Shown here piece by piece: positions 22,075 to 34,499 of a stretch of 64,000 bases of DNA (its first letter is position 1; every line of letters starts with the position of its first letter). This stretch comes from Karstenula rhodostoma CBS 690.94 (lineage: Eukaryota > Ascomycota > Dothideomycetes > Pleosporales > Didymosphaeriaceae). The stretch lies in contig MU001495.1 of the NCBI GenBank assembly GCA_010093485.1, positions 1,197,535 through 1,261,534 on the forward strand, written 5' to 3'. The notes under the pieces are model-generated. The model ran no database searches. It was not told the DNA's origin and was given only the letters and a program-made list of their open reading frames with translations. The translations under genes and the position numbers were made by a program.

Positions 22075-23796
22075 TTATCCACCACGCGACTGCAAGCCGG
22101 TCAACTTGAAGTACCCCGGCTCCAGCTCCTGAAACACGCCCTTTGGATCGTACCTGTGCGCCACTGCCTGCAGCCTCCCGAGGTTCTCTGCCCCGTAACT
22201 CGCAATGACATCCTGGAACTGGCTCGCATAGTTCATATAAATGTACTCCACAAACAACCCCCTCTTCTTCCCCTCCTCAACCGACCTCTCAATGACCCTC
22301 CTATTAGTCCCAAGCACCCGCTCATCGTCCGCCTCGTCCGCCCACATCGTGTTCGTCGATGACAAAAGCAGAGGACCGTCTTCTTCCGACAGGCCGAGTG
22401 CGTTTCCGCCATGTTTAGCGAAATTGCGCAACATGGGGACCGTGATGACTTGCAGCGTAAGAGCGGGCATCACAGCGGCGGCATCAGCGATGGCCAAGAC
22501 CTCTTCAAAAAACACATCCTTGGTGAAAGCCGTAAAGTCCCGATCAAGCTTGAAAGCGGCCACCCAGTAGGTTTCGCGCAAGCCGTTGGGGTTGCTGGTG
22601 TTTATCTGCAACGTCACGTTGGCAAGCGTGCGGATCATAGTACCGTCTTGTATGGCCGGGATGGCTAGGTACTCGGAGAATATGGAGGCGTTGGCGATTG
22701 GCTTGGAGTATTCAAGCTCGGACGACGCGAATCTGGTGTTTTGCGCGTATGCGAACGACAGGATTTGGGCTGCGGCGACGTCCTTGGGTGAATTGATCCC
22801 GAGGTTGTAAAAGGCATCGACGACGGCCGCGAATTGCGCTTCAAGGTGCAATCGTGAGCCTCCCCACATCAAGCCCTGCGGTATGGTCTCGAGCTCAAAC
22901 TTGGTCACAATACCGAAGTTGTTGCCGCCCCCGCGTAGACTCCAGTATAGATCGGCATGGCTGTTCGGCGATGCAGTGATGATGGCTCCCGACGCCATAA
23001 CAACTTCAAAGGAAGCCACGTTGTCGCATGCGAATCCATATTCGCTCGAGAAAAAAGAGATGCCCCCGCCCAGGGTCAATCCTCCGACGCCAATGGCAGA
23101 GACACGGCCTCCAATGACCGCTAGATTCTCGGGTTCAAGACCGTGGTACACGTCGTACCACGTATTTCCAGGCTCAATGCTCGCGGTTGCCCTATTCTCT
23201 GATAACTCTATGTTCTTCATATCTTGGAAGGAGACTGTGATGCCGCCTTGGATGCTACTGGCACCCGCAAACGCTGCGTGGCCGCCACTTTTGACCGCGA
23301 AGGGACATTGTGTGAGTCGGGCAATTAACACGAGAATAGAGACTTCCCGGGAAACAGTGGGCCTAAAGACACAGTTTGGCGCCACAGAAGCTTGTTGTAC
23401 AGACCAGTATGATTTGCGAAATGCATCGTAGGTGGAAGTGTTTTGAGTGAGGACCTTGTCGTCAAACAGGTGGTGGAGGGATGAGCACTGTTAACTGTGG
23501 TCAGCTCGTTCTGGAGGACACAACCAACTCAATGTTCTGATATGGCGTTTCTTTCTAAGTTGATACGGAACACCGGGATGGCGTTGTAAAAAGCTATGAG
23601 CGTTTACCGCAAATTCGCATGCACTTGCTGGTGAGCTAAGCGAATGTCGCGACAGCACTGGAATACTCGACACATCAACGCCATTTTCGAGGAGAGCTTG
23701 CGTAATGTCGGTCTCCGAAGGTTCGAACGCGTCGTGAGTCAATGCATTGGCGCATGCTACAACATAAAGTAGAGCTGTTGCCCAGATACCCCACAT
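22075..23796 (-). CDS. Secreted FAD-linked oxidoreductase (PCMH/BBE-like)
   Basis: Two exons, complement of 23608-23796 and 22075-23487, give 533 residues. A signal peptide covers about residues 1-18 (MWGIWATALLYVVACANA). The FAD-binding PCMH domain shows PFAVKSGGHAAFAGAS (the GGH that often carries the 8-alpha-histidyl flavin), GGLTLGGGISFFSSEYGFACDNV and GGGNNFGIVTKFELETIP. The C-terminal berberine-bridge-type segment is ENLGRLQAVAHRYDPKGVFQ. Family members oxidise sugars, alkaloids or polyketides such as solanapyrone precursors; the substrate is unknown. The 120-bp intron is longer than its neighbours, but both sides are in phase and restore continuous homology (CEFA-CSSLHHLFDDKVLT). It is secreted and lies beside an MFS gene. 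Nothing is broken. Confidence 0.88.
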
Positions 23797-24419
23797 TGTG
23801 GCAGACAGATCGAATAGACGCGACGACTCTGGTGATATTCAATGACCAACGCGAAGTATAATCGGAAGCAAAGACCGCCGGACCTTGGGTCAGTGTATAC
23901 AGGAAAGCTTCGACCCGTCATGAGGTCTTTCGCCACTTTGTGGTAGCTGCTTGTGCCGTTGCACAGCACCTTGCCGAGCAAGATACCCTGTATGCGGGGC
24001 ATATCGTCGTACATGATACATACAGCACTCAGTAAACAGTATCCGCACAAAGATCGAGCCGAGCCCCAGGATATCGAGATAATTCCTTGCTCCTCCTTGT
24101 ATACTACAAGATCACCATGAAAGCACTCTCCACCTACGTTCCACCCTTCCCAAATATCCCCACGTCCGCACTTGCCCTCACAGCCCACGCCGCCAGTGGG
24201 CTTGGAGAAGTTCATGTTGTCAACTCCCACAGGAACCGGTGAGCAATACTCGCTGGTCATCCCAAAATGTGCACTCAAGTCGCCTAGTACGCTAAGCCAA
24301 GTCAGTACCCTGCGATTAACAAGTGGTCGTACATGTCCCAAAATCGGATGCGAAAGAGGGCTAACGTGTCTGGTGAATGTCGATACCATGTCTAAATTTT
24401 GTACATTGTGTCGATGCAA
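23797..24419 (-). other. Uncertain cysteine-containing ORF
   Basis: One minus-strand frame spans this interval and contains a cysteine-bearing stretch at about 24060-24250 (EYCSPVPVGVD, GCEGKCGRGDIWEGWN, GECFHGDLVVY). An acceptor-like CTTAGCGTACTAG stands just upstream at about 24282. No signal peptide or clear start is found, and the frame simply runs into the FAD-oxidase promoter. It may be a fragment of a small cysteine-rich protein gene or chance; I would not annotate it as a gene without expression data. Confidence 0.2.
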
Positions 24420-24499
24420 CGGCTCCGATGCTGAACACGCTACTCTTACAGCCGAATGTATATGTCCAACAAGCTATTTTACAGCAGCTTCTATGCGCT

Positions 24500-25764
24500 T
24501 TACTCGTCTGCTTCATCGGCATCCTCCTCGCAGGCTCGAATTGCCGTCTTCACATATCCGACATAGCCCTCGGGATCTGCGCTTGCAAGTTCCTGGCCCT
24601 CTCTTTTCCTTAGTCTCTCGCAAGCGTCCTCGCCCTTTTGGAGTAGGTCGCGCAACTGACGCTGCACGCGCTCTGCGTCTTCGGCCATGGGCATGTCGGC
24701 ATCTAGAACGGTACGCGCGGTGCTGAGCGAGTTCCATATGGGGATGAGCGTGCACAGGTCGTTGTGCAGCGCAGCGAGTGCTCGCATCTGCTGGTATCCT
24801 TTGCCAAAATCGGCTTCGGTCTTTGCGGCGGAGGCTTCTATCCTCTCCATGTCGGACTGCAGTCGTTAGGATGACATTGTCAGGGAAGGGGGGAGTGGCC
24901 TACGGCTAAGAAGTCTTGCTGCTTCAAGGCATTCATTAAGCGCGAAGCATAACGCTTGACCTTGGCGGCGTCGGCCTCGTGGCGGTATGAAAGCTCGGCG
25001 GCCATTTCCAGCGGCACGGCGACGACGGTGGGGTGGGTGCGGTAGTCTTGCTGCTTGCCGGCGGGATGGCCCAGATGCTCTTGGTTGTCCATGAGCTCGA
25101 CGACCTGCTCGGCCATGCTCAGGGCCTTGCTGAGGTCGTCCTTCTCCCAGCCCGCGCGCCAGGCCCTGTCCCTCACGCTGCGCAGCACGGCGAGGATCAG
25201 CTCGAAGTTCCTCAGGCGCAGGCCCGTGGCCTTGGGGCGCTGGACCAGCTTCAGGACCAGATGCTGCATGCCGGCCCTGTTCAGGAGCCGCACGGCCATG
25301 ACCATCTGCTCCGGGCGCAGACGCAGGCCGGCGTTGGCGTAGCCCTCGAGCGCGCGCACGACATTCTCCCAGTCCTCGGGGGTCTTGCTCGCGCGGAGGA
25401 TGTTGCGGAGGTGCACGCGGTAGGCGGGGATGTCCTTGTTGCGGTCCATGTGCTCGAGCGGCAGCGTGACGTCGCCGAGGGTGATGTCGATGGGCTCCTG
25501 CTCGAGCTTGGTGCGGTTCTCGGGCTTGTACACGAGCCGCTCCTGCTCCGGCGTGAGGTGGTGCGGCAGGAGCACTCGAGCGTTCAGCGTCGACAGCAAC
25601 TGCGAGAGCTCGGGCGACGACGCCTCGAGGAAGACGGGCAGCGCGCCGCGGTGGCGCGCCGCGCTGATGGAGAAGGCGCGATGCGAGCCATTGCCGAGGA
25701 AGCCGAAGGCGGCGAGGGGGCTGTCGAAGCGCGCCGGGCGGCAGCTCCGCCGTATCGAATGCAT
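24500..25764 (-). CDS. Conserved mitochondrial protein of unknown function
   Basis: Two exons, complement of 24904-25764 and 24500-24856 (47-bp intron with a CTAACGAC branch), give 405 residues. The start MHSIRRSCRPARFDSPLAAFGFLGNGSHRAFSIS is rich in Arg/Ser and lacks acidic residues, as expected of a mitochondrial presequence. I prefer it over an in-frame ATG 39 codons upstream because that one lies close to the divergent NAA38 gene. The body is helical (VHLRNILRASKTPEDWENVVRALEGYANAGLRLRPEQMVMAVRLLNRAG) with the spacing of helical-repeat proteins, and the last 110 residues are acidic coiled coil (IEASAAKTEADFGKGYQQMRAL). I infer a mitochondrial organelle protein, perhaps in RNA or ribosome metabolism, but recognise no named family. 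Confidence 0.8.
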
Positions 25765-25982
25765 TGTGAGTGGGAATGTGCAGCAACAGTGTACGGAAAC
25801 TGTACACGCACCGGCCGAGACTCGAGCCGCCAGAACTTTTGCTCGCACTGATGACAGCGCGCCGCGCCAAGCCTGGAGCACCGATGCACCGACGTCGCCC
25901 GCTCACGTGGCCCGTCTCTTCATCACCACTGCATCGCCTACGCTGCTGGGCGCCTGCTGCTGGCTCCACATCAGCCAACGCC
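25765..25982. promoter_or_regulatory. Bidirectional promoter, mitochondrial protein / NAA38
   Basis: Only 218 bp separate the divergent start codons at 25764 (minus) and 25983 (plus), so the two genes must share this promoter. No TATA box is evident, as is common for housekeeping genes. Confidence 0.6.
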
Positions 25983-26412
25983 ATGCACAACACCGAGGCC
26001 ACCGTCTACCTCTCCCAGTTCATCGGCCGCCCGCTGCGCATCCACACCTCCGACGGCCGCGTCTTCGGCGGACAGATGAAATGTACCGACAAGGTATCCC
26101 TCCCTCCCTCCCACTTGTTGAGTCCCATGAGAGCACCCTGCACCCGTCGTGGTGATGGACCCTTCCTTCCTGCTGTAATCGCGCCTGATCCCATCACAGG
26201 ACCGCAATATCATTCTTGCCCTCACCTATGAGTACCGTGCACCATCTGCAGAGGTGATCCGCAAAGCTGTCCAAGAGTCTGGGAACCCATCGGCCCCCGT
26301 CAACTGGAACAGCCGCTATGTTGGGCTTGTCGTCATTCCGGGCGCCCATGTAAAGAAGATCGAATTCGAGGAAAACATCCTCTCGGGCCCGCCCGGTGGA
26401 GTGGTGGTTTAA
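25983..26412 (+). CDS. NAA38: NatC N-acetyltransferase auxiliary subunit (Lsm-domain, Naa38-like)
   Basis: Two exons (25983-26093, 26200-26412; 106-bp intron) give 107 residues. The protein is an Lsm fold: FIGRPLRIHTSDGRVFGGQMKCTDKDRNIILALTYEY contains the Sm1 pattern with the D-G-R-V and CTDKDRNIIL signature, and RYVGLVVIPGAHVKKIEFEE is Sm2 with the GLVVIPG turn. The combination CTDKDRNIIL/GLVVIPG is characteristic of LSMD1/Naa38, the small subunit of the NatC complex with Naa30 and Naa35. NatC acetylates N-termini beginning Met-Leu, Met-Ile, Met-Phe and similar. LSM8 is the main alternative but fits less well. The small size and the exon junction inside the Sm1 motif are normal. Confidence 0.82.
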
Positions 26413-27107
26413 GCGGGTGCCTCAACAAGACCGTTGTTCGCTATCATTGTGCGGAAACTCTCAACCCATGTCTGACCGTGCTGCCATCCAGCAGTCAGTG
26501 CGCATGATGAGACCTGCTCGTGCCAATCCCTGAACACGGGCTCGTGAGCAGCCATGAGTTGCACATGCGGTAGAGTCCAGATACTCATCTATTCATGGCG
26601 TTGATATTTGCGTACATCGCTCCGTCCGTATCTAGGTGAGTGCGATCCACGGCAAAGCGATTACTCGACTTTGGCACTAGGACCAACGCTCAATAGACTG
26701 TACCATGGTTTGCAGCCACCATGGGAAAGAAGCCCACGACTAGACTGACATTATCTCTGTCATGTACATTCTCGAGTGAATTGTTCCATCGCATACCCTG
26801 TAAACCGCACCGTGCTTATCCCCAATCCGCTGTCCTTCACTCACTTATTGTGTTGGGCATCATTCACTCATCTTCTATTGTTCTGCACCACACAATAGGT
26901 TTGTCTCCATCTCCAGCCTCCAGCAGCAGTACTATAAAAGTAGCGCCTTCTACGCAACCTATTGACTCTTGCGTACTTCCCATCCATCACACTACTTCGC
27001 AAAACCTCTTCATTTTTGTGCGCTGGAAATCCACACACATATTCGTTAAACTTCCCGATTCTTACCCAATACGGTCCATCACCCGTCTACCGACGACCTA
27101 AGCAAAC
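26413..27107. other. Intergenic; promoter of F-box-like gene
   Basis: No supported gene. TATAAA at 26933-26938 lies about 170 bp upstream of the ATG at 27108 and may be its TATA box. The C/T-rich run before the ATG is typical of fungal 5' leaders. Confidence 0.4.
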
Positions 27108-27632
27108 ATGGCACCAGTCAAACCAACGAATCGCCCCACTAAGGCTCAAGATGCAACGACCTGCAAACTCCCTTCGAACGGCCCTTCTGCAGGAAACGCA
27201 CACTCTCCACAAAACTCCACCGGCGTCACCAAAGTTCTCAAGCGGCGTCGTAAGAAGACACACCCGAAGGTTTTGGGACCCCTAGACACCCACTACGGCA
27301 GCCGTTCCGACACGGCATCTCCCCTTCTGGCCCTCCCCTTCGAAATTCGTCGCATGATCTGGTGCCATGCCCTTACCAGCTCCAACAAACGCCTTCGATA
27401 CGATACAAATTCTTCAAAGCTCGACCTCTCGCCGATAGGAGCAGCACTATCCGCAACGTGCCACCAGATTGCGCTGGAGACAAGGCACATGCCCCTGGAA
27501 CTGAACAAGCTATGCTTTGACGTGCAGGGATTCCTCAGGTGTCAGCGGAGGCTGATGTCGATGGAAGGAGAGGTGGAGTGGGAGTTGATGAGCAATCGGA
27601 GGATGAACATGTTTGGGCACGAGGAAAAGTGA
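27108..27632 (+). CDS. 2EXR/F-box-like domain protein
   Basis: A single exon of 174 residues. After a basic, disordered N-terminus with KRRRKKTHPK near residue 46, the segment LLALPFEIRRMIWCHAL has the LPxEIRxxI helix typical of fungal F-box-like and 2EXR domains. ALSATCHQIALETRHMPLELNKLCFDV then follows the usual second half (LLxTCRQIxxEA...N). Members are very common in Pleosporales and mostly uncharacterised; some act as SCF substrate adaptors. The protein is shorter than most relatives (200-400 residues) and could be truncated at its C-terminus. Confidence 0.7.
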   Translation: MAPVKPTNRPTKAQDATTCKLPSNGPSAGNAHSPQNSTGVTKVLKRRRKKTHPKVLGPLDTHYGSRSDTASPLLALPFEIRRMIWCHALTSSNKRLRYDTNSSKLDLSPIGAALSATCHQIALETRHMPLELNKLCFDVQGFLRCQRRLMSMEGEVEWELMSNRRMNMFGHEEK

Positions 27633-28370
27633 ACTGGGGAGGAGATGGACCGCGTGCAAGCAGATAGTTAAAAGGGACTTTTCAAGCGAACTGGGAAGAT
27701 GCATTCCAACCCGAGTGAGCTCTTTACTTTACCTTGGGTAGATCAGGACGCTGGACGTCCTAGAAGATGTACCATCATGATGTAACCATATCTGGTTGGC
27801 ACGAAATTTCTGTGTACGGTAATAAAATACCGTCTTTACTTCGCAGGGAATACAAGTGCGTGGGCTAGCGCCTGTCTAGCTAATTATTTATGCACCAGAC
27901 GTGTAACATGCAGACCTATCGTTTATATAGGCAAAGAAGTGACAACGTGGCGTGGTGGTTGGGCTATTGTTTAGTAAGCAGGCGCTGCTTCACGTAACAA
28001 ATTGCAAGAGTGATTGGACATGTAAGTTTTGAAATGGATCGAAATATATACAAGAGAATTGTAACAGGATCAAAGCAATAGACAGGAATGCCGACGGGCT
28101 TCTATCACACTCCATGCTTTCACACATATGTTTTCTTTGCACTCTGTCTCTGTACAAAGATCAGCTTTGCAAGGGCAATGATCGAAGTCGTAGTCAAATT
28201 CACCTGGCATCTGTAGCCGCTCACACACTGGGTTTGGCCTTTCCATCCAACTCCACCGCACTGCTCACCCTGCAAGCAACAACATCAAACCCTGACACAT
28301 GCGGCGCAAACCCAGTATGCAACGGCGTCGATCATTCCTTCTACCGCTCGACCGCAATAAAAAAGTGCAT
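27633..28370. other. Intergenic, no gene seen
   Basis: A moderately A+T-rich convergent region between the F-box-like gene and the cellobiose dehydrogenase gene. It probably contains both 3' UTRs. No coding or RNA feature is supported. Confidence 0.4.
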
Positions 28371-30929
28371 TTAAGCACCTACCGCGGCGGCTTTGGACTT
28401 CAATGCCAGAATCTTCTTGGCTGCATGTTCTCCGACGGTGACGATGTATGAGGTCGGGTTTGTGGTAATGTGGCTGTACAAGTCAGTACGTCTTCAAGGC
28501 TTCGTGGAAAAAGAATATGGCTTACCCAGGGAAGATGGAAGCATCGACAACGTGAATGTTGTCCGTGCCATATACTTGTAGGTTAGTATCAACAACGGCA
28601 GTTCCACCCTTGAGGCCGCTGTCGGTGCCAACCTTGGCGGTACCTATCCAGTGGTTTGCACGACGAGCAGAAGGGGTTTTGGGAAGGCTTGCGACGTAAT
28701 CCTCGATGGAGACACCGGGTGCAGGAACCTCCCAGGTGATTGATGGCAACTTGGAAATGGCCTTCTGCATACTCTTCAAGCTGGCGATGACAGCGTCGGT
28801 ATCGGCCTGCTGGGAAAGGTAGGGAGCCTTGCTGACAGTCATGCCGAGAGCGCCGTTGATGGTAGCAACACCACGCGAGGTCGAACCACGGCCGAGATAG
28901 TTGGAGATGGTCATGGAGTAGTTGTCACCTTCCTTGGGACCTTCAACACGAGCAGTCCACTGGAATTGGCGATCTTTACCATCAGAACCCTTAATAACCT
29001 CCCAAGCAAGAGGGCCGATGTTGGGTGCGGATTGAGCAAGAATACCAGCACGGCTCTCGAGGTACAGCTTCTTGTCAGCCGGGATGGGGTCAGTCCAGGC
29101 TTGGTAAAAGTCGTAGAAGGAGACATTCTGGTGCTGGACGACGAGATCGGTGTTGACGTGATCATTCAAGTTTTGGCCAACGGGAAGGTTGATCCACTGG
29201 GACGAGTTGATGAACGAAGGACCATCCTGTGCACTGTTCTTGACAACGTTAAGCTGGTCGGTTGGGCCAATACCGCTTCGGAAGAGAAGCTTAGAGGACC
29301 CAAAGGCACCGGCGGATAGGATCACACGTCCGCCAGCATTGAGCTTGACGGTACCACAGTAGCCGCTCTCGAGCTCTACACCGGTCGCCTTGCTGCCGGT
29401 ACGAACAACACGCCTGACAGCGGTGTTGGTAAGTAATTTGAAGTTGCTTCTTTGGAGAGCGGTGACGAGGTAGGTTCCCAGAGGTCCTTGCCTCTGGCCG
29501 CCCTCGTACATGAATGGCGAGTGCGAAAAGACGCGGTTCTTCTGGTCGGGGACATCGTTGGCAGTGACCTGCTTCCAGCCATCCGCGGCGAAGGCCGAAG
29601 CAAGCACATTGAAGCCTTCCTGCTTGTAGCGCTTGCCATCTGAAGAAGGAGTATCGGTTCCCGGGATACGCTTGAACACAGCATCCACAGAAGACTTGAT
29701 ATCGGCCGACTTCCAGCCCGATGGGAAGTTGGTATCCCAATCGACCGCAACAGGCTTCCACCAAAGAGCAGCATTGACAGCAGTCCCTCCTCCGAGGACG
29801 CATCCGGCCATCTGATCAGTGTCCGAGCATGCAATACCGGCAGAGTCGACCCAGATCTGGTTGCAAAGACCGGGAACGTCAAATCGGGTAAGCTGGTAAT
29901 CCTTGAGCCAGTCGGGCTTCATGGTTCCACCGAAGCGGGCCAGGGATGGCGGGCCCTTCTCGATGAGCAGAACCTTCTTGCCAGCCTCAGAAAGTCTGTC
30001 GGCGACCGGGATACCTCCAGCGCCAGCCCCCACAACAATATAGTCATAGGTTTCAGTTGGAGCGGGCTTACCAGCACAGCTTGTCGGGCCTGCAGAGGCT
30101 GAGGATGTAGGAGATGAGGTGACAGTGGGAGTGGCTGTCGGAGTGCCACCTGGTATCCAACTGGGGTATTTAGCGTTCCTGGCGTTTGCAACTGGGATAC
30201 CAAAGATTCCCTGCCCATTGTTGTGCTGAATCCATGGGTTGGACGGAAGAGCCTTGTGCTGGGCCCATCCGATGACTTGAACCTCATCGGGGATCTGTGA
30301 GCCAGTTGCACCCTTATGATCCCAGACCCAGCACCATTCGCATCGGTAGATCAACTCAAAGCTGTCAGTGCTAACAGAGTGCGAAATTTGTGTGATTGTA
30401 GCGTTGCCGGCGTAGTCTTCGGGGGCGTAGTATCCTCTGCAGCTTTTTAGCGCTCATAATCCGAAAGACCCTGTAGGACACTTACCCTGCCCATGCAAAT
30501 TGAGTCTTGACGTTGGTGCCATCGGGCGAGGCTACAAGCAGTAGAGAGTTGGCCATACCACCTGCGTGGCTGATGCCACTCCATCCTTCCCCACCCGGTG
30601 TAGAACCTTTCTACTGCTAGTCAGAAACAATCCTCGCGATCCACTCACTCAACCTGGAGCGCTCACAATGTAACCAATGTATTCAGCATTACCTGATCCG
30701 GTCGCGGGGAGAGCATAACCCCACTCCAGGCCGCCACTGGTCTCAGCGGTGGAGATGGTTTGACGATAGAAGGTAATCCCAGTGCCAGGATGTGTGAACG
30801 AGTCCTGGGCAAAAGCCGCCGGGATGGCTGCATTTGTCAGTCGCAGCTCGCTCTGCAGATCGGGTGGCTCGTCGTCTTACAAAGAGCGGACAGCAGCGAA
30901 GCTGCATTGAAAGCGGTAAAGCCCTTCAT
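28371..30929 (-). CDS. cdh: Cellobiose dehydrogenase (cytochrome-GMC flavocytochrome)
   Basis: Five exons, complement of 30881-30929, 30654-30827, 30486-30606, 28526-30436 and 28371-28473, join in phase to 785 residues. A signal peptide (MKGFTAFNAASLLSALSIPAAFAQ) is split by intron 1. The b-type cytochrome (DOMON) domain spans about 24-220 and includes GGMANSLLLVASPDG, supplying the probable haem Met. A Pro/Thr/Ser linker is at about 245-275. The GMC domain starts YDYIVVGAGAGGIPVADRLSEAG (FAD Rossmann) and carries ANHWIGTAKVG with the catalytic His, and HITTNP with the paired Asn/His region. There is no cellulose-binding module. CDH oxidises cellobiose and passes electrons through the cytochrome to lytic polysaccharide monooxygenases. 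A TATATAA element (minus strand, about 31033-31040) sits about 105 bp before the ATG. Confidence 0.95.
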
Positions 30930-33609
30930 CTTGAATTATCGGCACCGCAAAAGCAGTGCAGGCTGGGCGGGATGTCGAGGAGAGGAGAGCAGTCAATGGC
31001 CACTGGCTGGACCCATGCCGTTCCACGTCCCCGTTATATACATTTTGCTTTACCCCGGACCCAGAAAAACGCCTTAGGCGTGGAGTACATCTCACGCGCC
31101 ACGAAGGGGCGTGACAGCCATCGCGGAGGCTCGCTGCATCTCTCCAGGAACCAGGATCGCCGCTACCCCATACCCCAGCCAGGCCCAGGCTATTCCAAAG
31201 TAAAGGGCCGGCTGAGGAAAGAGGGCGGTGCGATTCGCTGGGACATCACATGGCAGTCCGGATGGGGAGGGTAAGCAACATGCAATCTGCGCAAGAATAG
31301 ACGAGGAACGGAATAGATTGAGGTTGATTGATGAAGGACGGGACACAGGCCCAGTTGCCGGCATGCCCTGATGCTTAGAGTCGCTTGCATGCCCCAGTGA
31401 GGCTTAGTGCCGCGCGCGCGCCAACACCGGCGATCCACCGAACGGTGGTAGGCGGAACTTCTCTCGAGCGCTCCAACACCTCGAATCCTCCTTGAATTCC
31501 TCATGACACAAGCCGATAGCGTGTGCAGCTGTCATTCCATCGTCAAACTTCTGGCCCTATTCCAGGGCCCGCAGATCCTGCGTGGCAATGCCTCCAAATG
31601 AAAGGTCACCCCTTGTCAATAGCAGACTTCTTCCGCTTTTAAACGCTGAGGATTGAAACACCGCCTCCCGCCAATGGGCGGTACCTGATTATATTGACAC
31701 TGGGCGGAAAATCCCAAATTTACAGTCCTGCTGGTGGCCTTGGTATTTTTCATATCTTCACACACCAGCAATCTCCCGGAACAGTTCCCTCTACCCACCG
31801 GCATTTTGCGTCCAGATCCACCTCCGGCAGCTCGGCTCAAGCACTTGCTTCCTGATCGGGGCGATACCTACGGACTTGGTGCATCCTCAAGATGCCGAAG
31901 CCATCATCACTTTCTGGCCTGGTCACCTTGCACGTGGGACATCCTGCAGTTTGGCTCTATATGCTCTCCCGAAACATCGAACGGGGGCCCATCAATCTTT
32001 CCCACGAGGGAGCATCATGCACAAATACCAGTCTAGGTGGAATATGTCTGAACGTTGTAACCCACTGCATGCCCGAAATGGACGACTCTTCGTACAAGAT
32101 GATACCTTTGAACGAAATGTGTGTCAAGAGCAAGTTTGTCACTCCCAGTAGCCCAACGTAAAGTATCGGATTGCCACGTGCACACTCTTCCCTAGTGCTA
32201 GAGCGCACACCACCTTTGCATAGCTGCAAGCCAACGGAGCGGCGCAATGACATGCAAAAAGGCATTCTCAATCCTATATGGAAACATATCCTTATCCCTG
32301 CACTCCGCTTTGTGTTAGAATAGACTGTCCATGCGACGGGAACACGGATCCAACTCAATAGCCATACTTCGGTCAAAGTTGATCCATCCATAGAAACCAA
32401 TCACGAATGTCACCTCCAACGTTTGCAACCGCGGGCGGGTACCCGAGCAACGCAATGCACAAGGGCTCTGGCATGCATGAATCCTCCGAGGAAAACGCTG
32501 TCCTAAGGCGTTATCAAGGCATGTAAGCGCTCATGTGGAATATTGCCACGGTGGATCTCGCTAAGGCAAGACAGTTGAGAGCCGACGAGTGACTCACGGC
32601 GGAATGGTACCATCCTCTGGACAGCACAGTCGGCAGCGATGCCGCGGATCCTAAGGATCCAGCTCACCTAGGTCTTGTGATGGTCTACCTCGATAATGCC
32701 TTGACGGCAAAGGTGACTGGCCTTGAATGCACGTTCCACAGGCCTTCATAGTGAATTGCGAAATCGAAGTTAACTTTGAAGGATTCAACGAATACAAAGA
32801 TGGACACAGATGGAGTAGGTCATGATGAAGCTGTGACAAGAAAGGCAAATTACATCTCACACCCTCACCATGCATCCTAAGCGGCCAGCAAATACTTGTA
32901 TTTCGAACCACACAGTATCATACTGTGCCCAGGTTTTGGAGAACCATCTTATGGATCTAAATATAGCGAAGACATAATACCCTTCAGGGAACGAAGCATC
33001 GCTTTGCACGGCGCTCTGAGCCACCCTAGTGCTCGGCTGTGTACGAAAGCTCAACGCATATGGAGGAGGAAGCGCAAGCCCATCATCAACCGTTAGCCTC
33101 CGAGGAGCTTACAGAGGTTGGCATCGAGTTTCAACTGTTTTGGTTTGCGCAAAGTTCCTCCACGGTCCCTGGGCCTAGATCATCCATTTGCCAACGGTTG
33201 AGTTTCTGGTAGTCGTACAACTGTGGCACCACGGGTAGTGGAAAGATACACAAACTCCTTGTCTCCAGGGCTTGTGTCTCAGCTACATCCACACAGATTG
33301 ATTACACTACGACCACCAGGCCTTTGCCATGACTCAGACCAGTATTCGTGCTACGTGACAATCCTCACTGTGAAGAGGTTATTCCCGTACCTGCCCCACA
33401 ACTCAGTCACGTGCAATCGCCGCGCCGCGCCTGTGCATCATCTGCAGGGCGGCTTGTTAGTTCCCGAGAGCGGTCTCCGCAATCAACACTGCACCTTCAC
33501 AATCCACTCTACACTTTGATCTGCAACTTTGTACTCCTGCTTCTTTTAACCGGACCAGATTGCACTTGCGCTGCAATCCCAAAGCACACACACAGTCGAT
33601 CTAGACAAT
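30930..33609. other. 2.7-kb gene-poor region
   Basis: Many short overlapping frames occur but none has a domain, signal peptide or coherent splice pattern. The left end holds the CDH promoter; an AAGGATCC-type short palindrome (cggatcctaaggatccag) is at about 32645-32661. I see no transposon, tRNA or other RNA gene. Confidence 0.4.
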
Positions 33610-34499
33610 ATGCACGACGAACGTGAGTCCTAGATCTCGATCCCAGACCCCACGTTGCGCTTGCCCGCCAGATGCCCTGCACGCAGAGCGGCTTGGCTCC
33701 TTTTCGTGGGGCGCCACCAGTTGCGCGTGCTTGCCCGTATGGAATCTCCGAGAAACCACGGCTCCGTGTTCGGTGTCGGGGTTGCGCCGATCTCACGAAC
33801 GAGGTGCGCGCAGTAGATGCGATGCGTCGCGCTCCGTCCCCGCCACACGGCTATCCCGCTCTGCAACTCGCCGACACCATTGACCTTCTGTGACATGCTA
33901 ACGACACCACAGACCCGCACCCCCTCCTCGCCCAAGTCCCCCTGACCGTCTCTCCTTTCGTTTCCCTGCCGACCGCAACCCCCCTCCCCTACACCTACAA
34001 ACAACTCCCATCCACGCTTCCCCCAAGCGTCCTCTCCTCAAACGCCACTTCCGACCCCACGCAACCACAATCGCAGTCCCAGCCCCAACCGCCACCCGCC
34101 TACGTCGTGTCCAGCTCCGGTACAACCGCGACCCCCGACCAGATTCTCAGTTCGTGCCTCGCGCTCCAATCACATCTGCAGAACCTCGAGAACGAAGCGC
34201 GAAGTACGCTAAAGGCGTGGGAAGATAAGCGGAAGGCGGAGGACTTGGCAGAAAAGAGGAGGGTTGCACCCGGGTGGTTAGATGGCGATGTGAAGCTTTT
34301 GAGGCCGGAGAACGTTGGTAGTGGGGACGCAGAGATGGGCGAGGCAAGCGCGCATGGTCAGGGCCAGGCAGAACAGGGGTCACATCAACGGACGACAAGC
34401 GTTGGAATCAAGGCTCTCATGGAGCGGCGGGACGGCGTGCCGGACCCTAGCGAAGGGGAAGAACTAGACAGAGCGTTTGGAGGCATGGACTTGAAGTAG
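33610..34499 (+). CDS. Conserved small protein with coiled coil, unknown function
   Basis: Two exons (33610-33622 and 33913-34499; 290-bp intron with a GTGAGT donor and a GCTAACGAC branch site) give 199 residues. The first exon encodes only MHDE plus one base, yet the join restores one long frame: PLLAQVPLTVSPFVSLPTATPLPYTYKQLPSTLPP, a Gln/Pro-rich spacer (QPQSQSQPQPPP), then a helix (QILSSCLALQSHLQNLENEARSTLKAWEDKRKAEDLAEKRRVAPGWLD). No signal or membrane segment is present, and the tail is acidic. The pattern suggests a small subunit of a nuclear complex, but I cannot name it. The long first intron is unusual for this window. Confidence 0.65.

Noticed and set aside
24866..26002. Minus-strand 378-codon frame rich in Arg/Ala/Pro
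   Set aside because: Out-of-frame shadow of the mitochondrial-protein gene; amino-acid content is that of a wrong frame in G/C-rich codons.
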